Origin: Saccoglossus kowalevskii
Lineage: Eukaryota > Hemichordata > Enteropneusta > Harrimaniidae
DNA: 64,000 bases
Direction of reading: 5' to 3'
Assembly (NCBI RefSeq): GCF_000003605.2
Contig: NW_003146267.1
Span: 1 to 64,000, forward strand
In this document: piece by piece, positions 50,956-62,404 of the stretch
Numbering within the stretch: position 1 is the stretch's first letter
Layout: every line of letters begins with the position of its first letter
Translations under genes and position numbers: made by a program
The notes under the pieces: model-generated
Told to the model about the DNA's origin: nothing
Database searches by the model: none
Seen by the model: only the letters and a program-made list of their open reading frames with translations

Positions 50956-51082
50956 GTCAGGATGGCCGAGCGGTCTAAGGCGCCAGACTCAAGGATTTGA
51001 CACCTTGCCCTTATTTCAGGGTTATTTATGGGAGATTTCTGGTCCACGAATGTGGGCGTGGGTTCGAATCCCACTTCTGACA
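50956..51082 (+). tRNA. tRNA-Leu-CAA: tRNA-Leu(CAA) with intron, unit 86
   Basis: Reference sequence. Confidence 0.95.
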
Positions 51083-51294
51083 ATGTTATTTTACCTTTAG
51101 TAACTTAGCAAATTCTCGCCTAGTTTGTGCTCGATATGACATTTAATTATCTTCGTGTTTAGTCGTGATTCAACATTGACAGTAGTTTCGTTTAGTTTCA
51201 ATTTACAAATACTGAACCGAGATTACGCATTTTATATTTCATGACATTTACGATAAACTGGACTATTCATACAAGTTGCATACTGCAGAATGTC

Positions 51295-51366
51295 AGCAGC
51301 GTGGCGCAGCGGAAGCGTACTGGGCCCATAACCCAGAGGTACCTGGATCGAAACCAGGCGCTGCTA
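51295..51366 (+). tRNA. tRNA-iMet-CAT: tRNA-iMet(CAT), unit 87
   Basis: G26 to A and C48 to A, as in unit 53. Confidence 0.9.
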
Positions 51367-51560
51367 TGAAATGGAAGTTTTTAACCGTTAATTCTCAATA
51401 AACCTGTTGCTGCGAGTTATGTGCCTTAAAAGTTTGCTTTATTAATCCGGAACATTCGAGATTTGCAATCTGCCAAGCGTAACAAATTATGAATGACAAG
51501 TAAGTAGGTTGGCAATAACAATAATTATTAACTGGCGCAAAATTTGAGTTGCAAGTAACT

Positions 51561-51687
51561 GTCAGGATGGCCGAGCGGTCTAAGGCGCCAGACTCAAGGA
51601 TTTGACACCTTGCCCTTATTTCAGGGTTATTTATGGGAGATTTCTGGTCCACGAATGTGGGCGTGGGTTCGAATCCCACTTCTGACA
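51561..51687 (+). tRNA. tRNA-Leu-CAA: tRNA-Leu(CAA) with intron, unit 87
   Basis: Reference sequence. Confidence 0.95.
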
Positions 51688-51897
51688 ATGTTGTTTTACC
51701 TTTAGTAACTTAGCAAATTCTCGCCTAGTTTGTGCTCGATATGACATTTAATTATCTTCGTGTTTAGTCGTGATTCAACATTGACAGTAGTTTCGTTTAG
51801 TTTCAATTTACAAATACTGAACCGAGATTACGCATTATATTTCATGACATTTACGATAAACTGGACTATTCATACAAGTTGCATATTGCAGAATGTC

Positions 51898-51969
51898 AGC
51901 AGCGTGGCGCAGCGGAAGCGTGCTGGGCCCATAACCCAGAGGTCCCTGGATCAAAACCAGGCGCTGCTA
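51898..51969 (+). tRNA. tRNA-iMet-CAT: tRNA-iMet(CAT), unit 88
   Basis: G57 to A. Confidence 0.93.
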
Positions 51970-52163
51970 TGAAATTGAAGTTTTTAACCGTTAATTCTCA
52001 AACAACCTGTTGCTGCGAGTTATGTGCCTTAAAAGTTTGCTTTATTCATCCGGAACATCCGTGATTCGCAAAATGCCAAGCGTAACAAATTATAAATGAC
52101 GAGTAAGTAGGTTGGCAATAACAATAATTATTAACTGGCGCAAAATTTGAGTTGCAAGTAACT

Positions 52164-52290
52164 GTCAGGATGGCCGAGCGGTCTAAGGCGCCAGACTCAA
52201 GGATTTGACACCTTGCCCTTATTTCAGGGTTATTTATGGGAGATTTCTGGTCCACGAATGTGGGCGTGGGTTCGAATCCCACTTCTGACA
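52164..52290 (+). tRNA. tRNA-Leu-CAA: tRNA-Leu(CAA) with intron, unit 88
   Basis: Reference sequence. Confidence 0.95.
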
Positions 52291-52500
52291 ATGTTATTTT
52301 ACCTTTAGTAACTTAGCAAATTCTCGCCTAGTTTGTGCTCGATATGACATTTAATTATCTTCGTGTTTAGTCGTGATTCAACATTGACAGTAGTTTCGTT
52401 TAGTTTCAATTTACAAATACTGAACCGAGATTACGCATTATATTTCATGACATTTACGATAAACTGGACTATTCATACAAGTTGCATACTGCTGAATGTC

Positions 52501-52572
52501 AGCAGCGTGGCGCAGCGGAAGCGTGCTGGGCCCATAACCCAGAGGTCCCTGGATCGAAACCAGGCGCTGCTA
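52501..52572 (+). tRNA. tRNA-iMet-CAT: tRNA-iMet(CAT), unit 89
   Basis: Same as reference. Confidence 0.95.
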
Positions 52573-52766
52573 TGAAATTGAAGTTTTTAACCGTTAATTC
52601 TCAAACAACCTGTTGCTGCGAGTTATGTGCCTTAAAAGTTTGCTTTATTCATCCGAAACATTCGTGATTCGCAATCTGCCAAGCGCAACAAATTAAGAAT
52701 GACGAGTAAGTAGGTTGGCAATAACAATAATTATTAACTGGCGCAAAATTTGAGTTGCAAGTAACT

Positions 52767-52893
52767 GTCAGGATGGCCGAGCGGTCTAAGGCGCCAGACT
52801 CAAGGATTTGACACCTTGCCCTTATTTCAGGGTTATTTATGGGAGATTTCTGGTCCACGAATGTGGGCGTGGGTTCGAATCCCACTTCTGACA
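52767..52893 (+). tRNA. tRNA-Leu-CAA: tRNA-Leu(CAA) with intron, unit 89
   Basis: Reference sequence, although the spacer before it carries the ATCCGAAACATT marks of the degenerate subtype: a recombinant. Confidence 0.95.
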
Positions 52894-53103
52894 ATGTTAT
52901 TTTACCTTTAGTAACTTAGCAAATTCTCGCCTAGTTTGTGCTCGATATGACATTTAATTATCTTAGTGTTTAGTCGTGATTCAACATTGACAGTAGTTTC
53001 GTTTAGTTTCAATTTACAAATACTGAACCGAGATTACGCATTATATTTCATGACATTTACGATAAACTGGACAATTCATACAAGTTGCATATTGCAGAAT
53101 GTC

Positions 53104-53175
53104 AGCAGCGTGGCGCAGCGGAAGCGTGCTGGGCCCATAACCCAGAGGTCTCTGGATCGAAACCAGGCGCTGCTA
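53104..53175 (+). tRNA. tRNA-iMet-CAT: tRNA-iMet(CAT), unit 90
   Basis: C49 to T (U:G in the T stem). Confidence 0.93.
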
Positions 53176-53369
53176 TGAAATTGAAGTTTTTAACCGTTAA
53201 TTCTCAAACAACCTGTTGCTGCGAGTTATGTGCCTTAAAAGTTTGCTTTATTCATCCGAAACATTCGTGATTCGCAATCTGCCAAGCGCAACAAATTAAG
53301 AATGACGAGTAAGTAGGTTGGCAATAACAATAATTATTAACTGGCGCAAAATTTGAGTTGTAAGTCGCT

Positions 53370-53496
53370 GTCAGGATTGCCGAGCGGTCTAAGGCGCCAG
53401 ATTCAAGGATTTGACACCTTGCCCTTATTTCAGGGTTATTTGTGGGAGATTTCTGGTCCACGAATGTGGGCGTGGGTTCGAATCCCACTTCTGACA
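53370..53496 (+). tRNA. tRNA-Leu-CAA: tRNA-Leu(CAA) with intron, unit 90
   Basis: G9 to T changes the A box to TTGCCGAGCGG; C32 to T. Confidence 0.9.
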
Positions 53497-53706
53497 ATGT
53501 TATTTTACCTTTAGTAACTTAGCAAATTCTCGCCTAGTTTGTGCTCGATATGACATTTAATTATCTTCGTGTTTAGTCGTGATTCAACATTGACAGTAGT
53601 TTCGTTTAGTTTCAATTTACAAATACTGAACCGAGATTACGCATTATATTTCATGACATTTACGATAAACTGGACTATTCATACAAGTTGCATACTGCAG
53701 AATGTC

Positions 53707-53778
53707 AGCAGCGTGGCGCAGCGGAAGCGTGCTGGGCCCATAACCCAGAGGTCCCTGGATCGAAACCAGGCGCTGCTA
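53707..53778 (+). tRNA. tRNA-iMet-CAT: tRNA-iMet(CAT), unit 91
   Basis: Same as reference. Confidence 0.95.
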
Positions 53779-53972
53779 TGAAATTGAAGTTTTTAACCGT
53801 TAATTCTCAAACAACCTGTTGCTGCGAGTTATGTGCCTTAAAAGTTTGCTTTATTCATGCGGAACATTCGTGATTCGCAATCTACCAAGCGTAACAAATT
53901 ATGAATGACGAGTAAGTAGGTTGGCAATAACAATAATTATTAACTGGCGCAAAATTTGAGTTGCAAGTAACT

Positions 53973-54100
53973 GTCAGGATGGCCGAGCGGTCTAAGGCGC
54001 CACACTCAAGGATTTGACACCTTGCCCCTTATTTCAGGGTTATTTATGGGAGATTTCTGGTCCACGAATGTGGGCGTGGGTTCGAATCCCACTTCTGACA
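53973..54100 (+). tRNA. tRNA-Leu-CAA: tRNA-Leu(CAA) with intron, unit 91
   Basis: G30 to C breaks one anticodon-stem pair; intron 44 nt. Confidence 0.87.
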
Positions 54101-54310
54101 ATGTTATTTTACCTTTAGTAACTTAGCAAATTCTCGCCTAGTTTGTGCTCGATATGACATTTAATTATCTTCGTGTTTAGTCGTGATTCAACATTGACAG
54201 AAGTTTCGTTTAGTTTCAATTTACAAATACTGAACCGAGATTACGCATTATATTTCATGACATTTACGATAAACTGGACTATTCATACAAGTTGCATACT
54301 GCAGAATGTC

Positions 54311-54382
54311 AGCAGCGTGGTGCAGCGGAAGCGTGCTGGGCCCATAACCCAGAGGTCCCTGGATCGAAACCAGGCGCTGCTA
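54311..54382 (+). tRNA. tRNA-iMet-CAT: tRNA-iMet(CAT), unit 92
   Basis: C11 to T as in unit 78. Confidence 0.93.
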
Positions 54383-54576
54383 TGAAATTGAAGTTTTTAA
54401 CCGTTAATTCTCAAACAACCTGTTGCTGCGAGTTATGTGCCTTAAAAGTTTGCTTTATTCATCCGGAACATCCGTGATTCGCAAAATGCCAAGCGTAACA
54501 AATTATAAATGACGAGTAAGTAGGTTGGCAATAACAATAATTATTAACTGGCGCAAAATTTGATTTGCAAGTAACT

Positions 54577-54703
54577 GTCAGGATGGCCGAGTGGTCTAAG
54601 GCGCCAGACTCAAGGATTTGACACCTTGCCCTTATTTCAGGGTTATTTATGGGAGATTTCTGGTCCACGAATGTGGGCGTGGGTTCGAATCCCACTTCTG
54701 ACA
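54577..54703 (+). tRNA. tRNA-Leu-CAA: tRNA-Leu(CAA) with intron, unit 92
   Basis: GAGTGG D-loop form and GATTTGCAAG flank, as in unit 67. Confidence 0.94.
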
Positions 54704-54913
54704 ATGTTATTTTACCTTTAGTAACTTAGCAAATTCTCGCCTAGTTTGTGCTCGATATGACATTTAATTATCTTCGTGTTTAGTCGTGATTCAACATTGA
54801 CAGTAGTTTCGTTTAGTTTCAATTTTCAAATACTGAACAGAGATTACGCATTATATTTCATGACATTTACGATAAACTGGACTATTCATACAAGTTGCTT
54901 ATTGCAGAATGGC

Positions 54914-54985
54914 AGCAGCGTGGCGCATCGGAAGCGTGCTGGGCCCATAACCCAGAGGTCCCTGGATCGAAACCAGGCGCTGCTA
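54914..54985 (+). tRNA. tRNA-iMet-CAT: tRNA-iMet(CAT), unit 93
   Basis: G15 to T; flank reads GAATGGC. Confidence 0.88.
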
Positions 54986-55179
54986 TGAAATTGAAGTTTT
55001 TAACCGTTAATTCTCAAACAACCTGTTGCTGCGAGTTATGTGCCTTAAAAGTTTGCTTTATTCATCCGGAACATTCGTGATTCGCAATCCGCCAAACGTA
55101 ACAAATTATGAATGACGAGTAAGTAGGTTGGCAATAACAATAATTATTAACTGGCGCAAAATTTGAGTTGCAAGTAACT

Positions 55180-55306
55180 GTCAGGATGGCCGAGCGGTCT
55201 AAGGCGCCAGACTCAAGGATTTGACACCTTGCCCTTATTTCAGGGTTATTTATGGGAGATTTCTGGTCCACGAATGTGGGCGTGGGTTCGAATTCCACTT
55301 CTGACA
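55180..55306 (+). tRNA. tRNA-Leu-CAA: tRNA-Leu(CAA) with intron, unit 93
   Basis: C61 to T as in unit 36. Confidence 0.92.
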
Positions 55307-55516
55307 ATGTTATTTTACCTTTAGTAACTTAGCAAATTCTCGCCTAGTTTGTGCTCGATATGACATTTAATTATCTTCGTGTTTAGTCGTGATTCAACAT
55401 TGACAGTAGTTTCGTTTAGTTTCAATTTACAAATACTGAACCGAGATTACGCATTATATTTCATGACATTTACGATAAACTGGACTATTCATACAAGTTG
55501 CATACTGCAGAATGTC

Positions 55517-55588
55517 AGCAGCGTGGCGCAGCGGAAGCGTGCTGGGCCCATAACCCAGAGGTCCCTGGATCGAAACCAGGCGCTGCTA
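55517..55588 (+). tRNA. tRNA-iMet-CAT: tRNA-iMet(CAT), unit 94
   Basis: Same as reference. Confidence 0.95.
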
Positions 55589-55782
55589 TGAAATTGAAGT
55601 TTTTAACCGTTAATTCTCAAACAACCTGTTGCTGCGAGTTATGTGCCTTAAAAGTTTGCTTTATTCATCCGGAACATCCGTGATTCGCAAAATGCCAAGC
55701 GTAACAAATTATAAATGACGAGTAAGTAGGTTGGCAATAACAATAATTATTAACTGGCGCAAAATTTGAGTTGCAAGTAACT

Positions 55783-55909
55783 GTCAGGATGGCCGAGCGG
55801 TCTAAGGCGCCAGACTCAAGGATTTGACACCTTGCCCTTATTTCAGGGTTATTTATGGGAGATTTCTGGTCCACGAATGTGGGCGTGGGTTCGAATCCCA
55901 CTTCTGACA
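55783..55909 (+). tRNA. tRNA-Leu-CAA: tRNA-Leu(CAA) with intron, unit 94
   Basis: Reference sequence. Confidence 0.95.
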
Positions 55910-56119
55910 ATGTTATTTTACCTTTAGTAACTTAGCAAATTCTCGCCTAGTTTGTGCTCGATATGACATTTAATTATCTTCGTGTTTAGTCGTGATTCAA
56001 CATTGACAGTAGTTTCGTTTAGTTTCAATTTACAAATACTGAACCGAGATTACGCATTATATTTCATCACATTTACGATAAACTGGACTATTCATACAAG
56101 TTGCATATTGCAGAATGTC

Positions 56120-56182
56120 AGCAGCGTGGCGCAGCGGAAGCGTGCTGGGCCCATAACCCTGGATCGAAACCAGGCGCTGCTA
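56120..56182 (+). pseudogene. tRNA-iMet with 9-nt loss, unit 95
   Basis: Nine bases from the 3' anticodon stem through the variable region are deleted between two CCC words, so the anticodon stem cannot close. Confidence 0.9.
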
Positions 56183-56376
56183 TGAAATTGACGTTTTAAA
56201 CCGTTAATTCTCAAACAACCTGTTGCTGCGAGTTATGTGCCTTAAAAGTTTGCTTTATTAATCCGGAACATTCGTGATTCGCAATCTGCCAAGCGTAACA
56301 AATTAAGAATGACGAGTAAGTAGGTTGGCAATAACAATAATTATTAACTGGCGCAAAATTTGAGTTGCAAGTAACT

Positions 56377-56503
56377 GTCAGGATGGCCGAGCGGTCTAAG
56401 GCGCCAGACTCAAGGATTTGACACCTTGCCCTTATTTCAGGGTTATTTATGGGAGATTTCTGGTCCACGAATGTGGGCGTGGGTTCGAATCCCACTTCTG
56501 ACA
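56377..56503 (+). tRNA. tRNA-Leu-CAA: tRNA-Leu(CAA) with intron, unit 95
   Basis: Reference sequence. Confidence 0.95.
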
Positions 56504-56713
56504 ATGTTATTTTACCTTTAGTAACTTAGCAAATTCTCGCCTAGTTTGTGCTCGATATGACATTTAATTATCTTCGTGTTTAGTCGTGATTCAACATTGA
56601 CAGTAGTTTCGTTTAGTTTCAATTTACAAATACTGAACCGAGATTACGCATTATATTTCATGACATTTACGATAAACTGGACTATTCATACAAGTTGCAT
56701 ACTGCAGAATGTC

Positions 56714-56785
56714 AGCAGCGTGGCGCATCGGAAGCGTGCTGGGCCCATAACCCAGAGGTCCCTGGATCGAAACCAGGCGCTGCTA
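56714..56785 (+). tRNA. tRNA-iMet-CAT: tRNA-iMet(CAT), unit 96
   Basis: G15 to T as in unit 36. Confidence 0.88.
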
Positions 56786-56979
56786 TGAAATTGAAGTTTT
56801 TAACCGTTAATTCTCAAACAACCTGTTGCTGCGAGTTATGTGCCTTAAAAGTTTGCTTTATTCATCCGGAACATCCGTGATTCGCAAAATGCCAAGCGTA
56901 ACAAATTATAAATGACGAGTAAGTAGGTTGGCAATAACAATAATTATTAACTGGCGCAAAATTTGAGTTGCAAGTAACT

Positions 56980-57106
56980 GTCAGGATGGCCGAGCGGTCT
57001 AAGGCGCCAGACTCAAGGATTTGTCACCTTGCCCTTATTTCAGGGTTATTTATGGGAGATTTCTGGTCCACGAATGTGGGCGTGGGTTCGAATCCCACTT
57101 CTGACA
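56980..57106 (+). tRNA. tRNA-Leu-CAA: tRNA-Leu(CAA) with intron, unit 96
   Basis: Reference exons; one intron change (TTTGTC). Confidence 0.95.
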
Positions 57107-57316
57107 ATGTTATTTTACCTTTAGTAACTTAGCAAATTCTCGCCTAGTTTTGTGCTCGATATGACATTTAATTATCTTCGTGTTTAGTCGTGATTCACAT
57201 TGACAGTAGTTTCGTTTAGTTTCAATTTACAAATACTGAACCGAGATTACGCATTATATTTCATGACATTTACGATAAACTGGACTATTCATACAAGTTG
57301 CATACTGTAGAATGTC

Positions 57317-57388
57317 AGCAGCGTGGCGCAGCGGAAGCGTGCTGGGCCCATAACCCAGAGGTCCCTGGATCGAAACCATGCGCTGCTA
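57317..57388 (+). tRNA. tRNA-iMet-CAT: tRNA-iMet(CAT), unit 97
   Basis: G64 to T breaks one T-stem pair. Confidence 0.9.
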
Positions 57389-57582
57389 TGAAATTGAAGT
57401 TTTTAACCGTTAATTCTCAAACAACCTGTTGCTGCGAGTTATGTGCCTTAAAAGTTTGCTTTATTCATCCGGAACATTCGTGATTCGCAATCTGCCAAGC
57501 GTAACAAATTATAAATGACGAGTAAGTAGGTTGGCAATAACAATAATTATTAACTGGCGCAAAATTTGAGTTGCAAGTAACT

Positions 57583-57709
57583 GTCAGGATGGCCGAGCGG
57601 TCTAAGGCGCCAGACTCAAGGATTTGACACCTTGCCCTTATTTCAGGGTTATTTATGGGAGATTTCTGGTCCACGAATGTGGGCATGGGTTCGAATCCCA
57701 CTTCTGACA
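57583..57709 (+). tRNA. tRNA-Leu-CAA: tRNA-Leu(CAA) with intron, unit 97
   Basis: G49 to A. Confidence 0.92.
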
Positions 57710-57919
57710 ATGTTATTTTACCTTTAGTAACTTAGCAAATTCTCGCCTAGTTTGTGCTCGATATGACATTTAATTATCTTAGTGTTTAGTCGTGATTCAA
57801 CATTGACAGTAGTTTCGTTTAGTTTCAATTTACAAATACTGAACCGAGATTACGCATTATATTTCATGACATTTACGATAAACTGGACTATTCATACAAG
57901 TTGCATACTGCAGAATGTC

Positions 57920-57991
57920 AGCAGCGTGGCGCAGCGGAAGCGTGCTGGGCCCATAACCCAGAGGTCCCTGGATCGAAACCAGGCGCTGCTA
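57920..57991 (+). tRNA. tRNA-iMet-CAT: tRNA-iMet(CAT), unit 98
   Basis: Same as reference. Confidence 0.95.
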
Positions 57992-58185
57992 TGAAATTGA
58001 AGTTTTTAACCGTTAATTCTCAAACAACCTGTTGCTGCGAGTTATGTGCCTTAAAAGTTTGCTTTATTCATCCGGAACATGAGTGATTCGCAATCTGCCA
58101 AGCGTAACAAATTATGAATGACGAGTAAGTAGGTTGGCAATAACAATAATTATTAACTGGCGCAAAATTTGAGTTGCAAGTAACT

Positions 58186-58312
58186 GTCAGGATGGCCGAG
58201 CGGTCTAAGGCGCCAGACTCAAGGATTTGACACCTTGCCCTTATTTCAGGGTCATTTATGGGAGATTTCTGGTCCACGAATGTGGGCGTGGGTTCGAATC
58301 CCACTTCTGACA
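58186..58312 (+). tRNA. tRNA-Leu-CAA: tRNA-Leu(CAA) with intron, unit 98
   Basis: Reference exons; one intron change. Confidence 0.95.
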
Positions 58313-58522
58313 ATGTTATTTTACCTTTAGTAACTTAGCAAATTCTCGCCTAGTTTGTGCTCGATATGACATTTAATTATCTTCGTGTTCAGTCGAGATT
58401 CAACATTGACAGTAGTTTCGTTTAGTTTCAATTTACAAATACTCAACTGAGATTACGCATTATATTTCATGACATTTACGATAAACTGGACTATTCATAC
58501 AAGTTGCATATTGCAGAATGTC

Positions 58523-58594
58523 AGCAGCGTGGCGCAGCGGAAGCGTGCTGGGACCATAACCCAGAGGTCCCTGGATCGAAACCAGGCGCTGCTA
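58523..58594 (+). tRNA. tRNA-iMet-CAT: tRNA-iMet(CAT), unit 99
   Basis: C32 to A, as in unit 10, 53 kb away. Confidence 0.92.
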
Positions 58595-58788
58595 TGAAAT
58601 TGAAGTTTTTAACCGTTAATTCTCAAACAACCTGTTGCTGCGAGTTATGTGCCTTAAAAGTTTGCTTTATTCATCCGGAACATTCGTGATTCGCAATCTG
58701 CCAAGCGTAACAAATTATGAATGACGAGTAAGTAGGTTGGCAATAACAATAATTATTAACTGGCGCAAAATTTGAGTTGTAAGTCGCT

Positions 58789-58915
58789 GTCAGGATGGCC
58801 GAGCGGTCTAAGGCGCCAGATTCAAGGATTTGACACCTTGCCCTTATTTCAGGGTTATTTGTGGGAGATTTCTGGTCCACGAATGTGGGCGTGGGTTCGA
58901 ATCCCACTTCTGACA
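58789..58915 (+). tRNA. tRNA-Leu-CAA: tRNA-Leu(CAA) with intron, unit 99
   Basis: C32 to T, GTCGCT flank subtype. Confidence 0.93.
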
Positions 58916-59125
58916 ATGTTATTTTACCTTTAGTAACTTAGCAAATTCTCGCCTAGTTTGTGCTCGATATGACATTTAATTATCTTAGTGTTTAGTCGTG
59001 ATTCAACATTGACAGTAGTTTCGTTTAGTTTCAATTTACAAATACTGAACCGAGATTACGCATTATATTTCATGACATTTACGATAAACTGGACTATTCA
59101 TACAAGTTGCATACAGCAGAATGTC

Positions 59126-59197
59126 AGCAGCGTGGCGCAGCGGAAGCGTGCTGGGCCCATAACCCAGAGGTCCCTGGATCGAAACCAGGCGCTGCTA
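59126..59197 (+). tRNA. tRNA-iMet-CAT: tRNA-iMet(CAT), unit 100
   Basis: Same as reference; flank ACAGCAG as in units 35, 55, 73 and 101. Confidence 0.95.
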
Positions 59198-59391
59198 TGA
59201 AATTGAAGTTTTTAACCGTTAATTCTCAAACAACCTGTTGCTGCGAGTTATGTGCCTTAAAAGTTTGCTTTATTAATCCGGAACATTCCTGATTCGCAAT
59301 CTGCCAAGCGTAACAAATTATGAATGACGAGTAAGTAGGTTGGCAATAACAATAATTATTAACTGGCGCAAAATTTGAGTTGCAAGTAACT

Positions 59392-59518
59392 GTCAGGATG
59401 GCCGAGCGGTCTAAGGCGCCAGACTCAAGGATTTGACACCTTGCCCTTATTTCAGGGTTATTTATGGGAGATTTCTGGTCCACGAATGTGGGCGTGGGTT
59501 CGAATCCCACTTCTGACA
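59392..59518 (+). tRNA. tRNA-Leu-CAA: tRNA-Leu(CAA) with intron, unit 100
   Basis: Reference sequence. Confidence 0.95.
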
Positions 59519-59728
59519 ATGTTATTTTACCTTTAGTAACTTAGCAAATTCTCGCCTAGTTTGTGCTCGATATGACATTTAATTATCTTCGTGTTTAGTC
59601 GTGATTCAACATTGACAGTAGTTTCGTTTAGTTTCAATTTACAAATACTGAACCGAGATTACGCATTATATTTCATGACATTTACGATAAACTGGACTAT
59701 TCATACAAGTTGCATACAGCAGAATGTC

Positions 59729-59800
59729 AGCAGCGTGGCGCAGCGGAAGCGTGCTGGGCCCATAACCCAGAGGTCCCTGGATCAAAACCAGGCGCTGCTA
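59729..59800 (+). tRNA. tRNA-iMet-CAT: tRNA-iMet(CAT), unit 101
   Basis: G57 to A. Confidence 0.93.
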
Positions 59801-59993
59801 TGAAATTGAAGTTTTTAACTGTTAATTCTCAAACAACCTGTTGCTGCGTGTTATGTGCCTTAAAAGTTTGCTTTATTAATCCGGAACATTCGTGATTCGC
59901 AATCTGCAAGCGTAACAAATTATGAATGACGAGTAAGTATGTTGGCAATAACAATAATTATTAACTGGCGCAAAATTTGAGTTTCAAGTAACT

Positions 59994-60120
59994 GTCAGGA
60001 TGGCCGAGCGGTCTAAGGCGCCAGACTCAAGGATTTGACACCTTGCCCTTATTTCAGGGTTATTTATGGGAGATTTCTGGTCCACGAATGTGGGCGTGGG
60101 TTCGAATCCCACTTCTGACA
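59994..60120 (+). tRNA. tRNA-Leu-CAA: tRNA-Leu(CAA) with intron, unit 101
   Basis: Reference sequence; spacer before it lacks one C. Confidence 0.95.
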
Positions 60121-60330
60121 ATGTTATTTTACCTTTAGTAACTTAGCAAATTCTCGCCTAGTTTGTGCTCGATATGACATTTAATTATCTTCGTGTTTAG
60201 TCGTGATTCAACATTGACAGTAATTTCGTTTAGTTTCAATTTACAAATACTGAACCGAGATTACGCATTATATTTCATAACATTTACGATAAACTGGACT
60301 ATTCATACAAGTTGCATACTGCAGAATGTC

Positions 60331-60402
60331 AGCAGCGTGGCGCAGCGGAAGCGTGCTGGGCCCATAACCCAGAGGTCCCTGTATCGAAACCAGGCGCTGC
60401 TA
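60331..60402 (+). tRNA. tRNA-iMet-CAT: tRNA-iMet(CAT), unit 102
   Basis: G53 to T. Confidence 0.9.
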
Positions 60403-60596
60403 TGAAATTGAAGTTTTTAACCGTTAATTCTCAAACAACCTGTTGCTGCGAGTTATGTGCCTTAAAAGTTTGCTTTATTCATCCGGAACATCCGTGATTC
60501 GCAAAATGCCAAGCGTAACAAATTATAAATGACGAGTAAGTAGGTTGGCAATAACAATAATTATTAACTGGCGCAAAATTTGAGTTGCAAGTAACT

Positions 60597-60723
60597 GTCA
60601 GGATGGCCGAGCGGTCTAAGGCGCTAGACTCAAGGATTTGACACCTTGCCCTTATTTCAGGGTTATTTATGGGAGATTTCTGGTCCACGAATGTGGGCGT
60701 GGGTTCGAATCCCACTTCTGACA
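60597..60723 (+). tRNA. tRNA-Leu-CAA: tRNA-Leu(CAA) with intron, unit 102
   Basis: C28 to T (U:G in the anticodon stem). Confidence 0.93.
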
Positions 60724-60933
60724 ATGTTATTTTACCTTTAGTAACTTAGCAAATTCTCGCCTAGTTTGTGCTCGATATGACATTTAATTATCTTCGTGTT
60801 TAGTCGTGATTCAACATTGACAGTAGTTTCGTTTAGTTTCAATTTACAAATACTGAACCGAGATTACGCATTATATTTCATGACATTTACGATAAACTGG
60901 ACTATTCATACAAGTTGCATACTGCAGAATGTC

Positions 60934-61005
60934 AGCAGCGTGGCGCAGCGGAAGCGTGCTGGGCCCATAACCCAGAGGTCCCTGTATCGAAACCAGGCGC
61001 TGCTA
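60934..61005 (+). tRNA. tRNA-iMet-CAT: tRNA-iMet(CAT), unit 103
   Basis: G53 to T. Confidence 0.9.
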
Positions 61006-61199
61006 TGAAATTGAAGTTTTTAACCGTTAATTCTCAAACAACCTGTTGCTGCGAGTTATGTGCCTTAAAAGTTTGCTTTATTCATCCGGAACATCCGTGA
61101 TTCGCAAAATGCCAAGCGTAACAAATTATAAATGACGAGTAAGTAGGTTGGCAATAACAATAATTATTAACTGGCGCAAAATTTGAGTTGCAAGTAACT

Positions 61200-61325
61200 G
61201 CCAGGATGGCCGAGCGGACTAAGGCGCCAGACTCAAGGATTTGACACTTGCCCTTATTTCAGGGTTATTTATGGGAGATTTCTGGTCCACGAATGTGGGC
61301 GTGGGTTCGAATCCCACTTCTGACA
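61200..61325 (+). tRNA. tRNA-Leu-CAA: tRNA-Leu(CAA) with intron, unit 103
   Basis: T2 to C (C2:A71 mismatch), one D-loop T to A, intron one base shorter. Confidence 0.87.
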
Positions 61326-61535
61326 ATGTTATTTTACCTTTAGTAATTTAGCAAATTCTCGCCTAGTTTGTGCTCGATATGACATTTAATTATCTTCGTG
61401 TTTAGTCGTGATTCAACATTGACAGTAGTTTCGTTTAGTTTCAATTTACAAATACTGAACCGAGATTACGCATTATATTTCATGACATTTACGATAAACA
61501 GGACTATTCATACAAGTTGCATATTGCAGAATGTC

Positions 61536-61607
61536 AGCAGCGTGGCGCAGCGGAAGCGTGCTGGGCCAATAACCCAGAGGTCCCTGGATCGAAACCAGGC
61601 GCTGCTA
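61536..61607 (+). tRNA. tRNA-iMet-like with anticodon AAT, unit 104
   Basis: C34 to A at 61568 is the only change from the reference, giving anticodon AAT (61568-61570) in an otherwise perfect initiator with A1:U72, GGG/CCC, A54 and both Pol III boxes. It would read AUU, or AUU/AUC/AUA if A34 is edited to inosine. Which synthetase would charge it is unknown; MetRS depends strongly on CAU. Confidence 0.9.
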
Positions 61608-61801
61608 TGAAATTGAAGTTTTAAACCGTTAATTCTCGAACAACCTGTTGCTCCGAGTTATGTCCCTTAAAAGTTTGCTTTATTAATCCGGAACATTCGT
61701 GATTCGCAATCTGCCAAGCGTAACAAATTATGAATGACGAGTAAGTAGGTTGGCAATAACAATAATTATTAACTGGCGCAAAATTTGAGTTGCAAGTAAC
61801 T

Positions 61802-61928
61802 GTCAGGATGGCCGAGCGGTCTAAGGCGCCAGACTCAAGGATTTGACACCTTGCCCTTATTTCAGGGTTATTTATGGGAGATTTCTGGTCCACGAATGTG
61901 GGCGTGGGTTCGAATCCCACTTCTGACA
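61802..61928 (+). tRNA. tRNA-Leu-CAA: tRNA-Leu(CAA) with intron, unit 104
   Basis: Reference sequence. Confidence 0.95.
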
Positions 61929-62138
61929 ATGTTATTTTACCTTTAGTAACTTAGCAAATTCTCGCCTAGTTTGTGCTCGATATGACATTTAATTATCTTC
62001 GTGTTTAGTCGTGATTCAACATTGACAGTAGTTTCGTTTAGTTTCAATTTACAAATACTGAACCGAGATTACGCGTTATATTTCATGACATTTACGATAA
62101 ACTGGACTATTCATACAAGTTGCATATTGCAGAATGTC

Positions 62139-62210
62139 AGCAGCGTGGCGCAGCGGAAGCGTGCTGGGCCCATAACCCAGAGGTCCCTGGATCGAAACCA
62201 GGCGCTGCTA
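62139..62210 (+). tRNA. tRNA-iMet-CAT: tRNA-iMet(CAT), unit 105
   Basis: Same as reference. Confidence 0.95.
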
Positions 62211-62404
62211 TGAAATTGAAGTTTTAAACCGTTAATTCTCGAACAACCTGTTGCTCCGAGTTATGTGCCTTAAAAGTTTGCTTTATTAATCCGGAACATT
62301 CGTGATTCGCAATCTGCCAAGCGTAACAAATTATGAATGACGAGTAAGTAGGTTGGCAATAACAATAATTATTAACTGGCGCAAAATTTAAGTTGCAAGT
62401 AACA

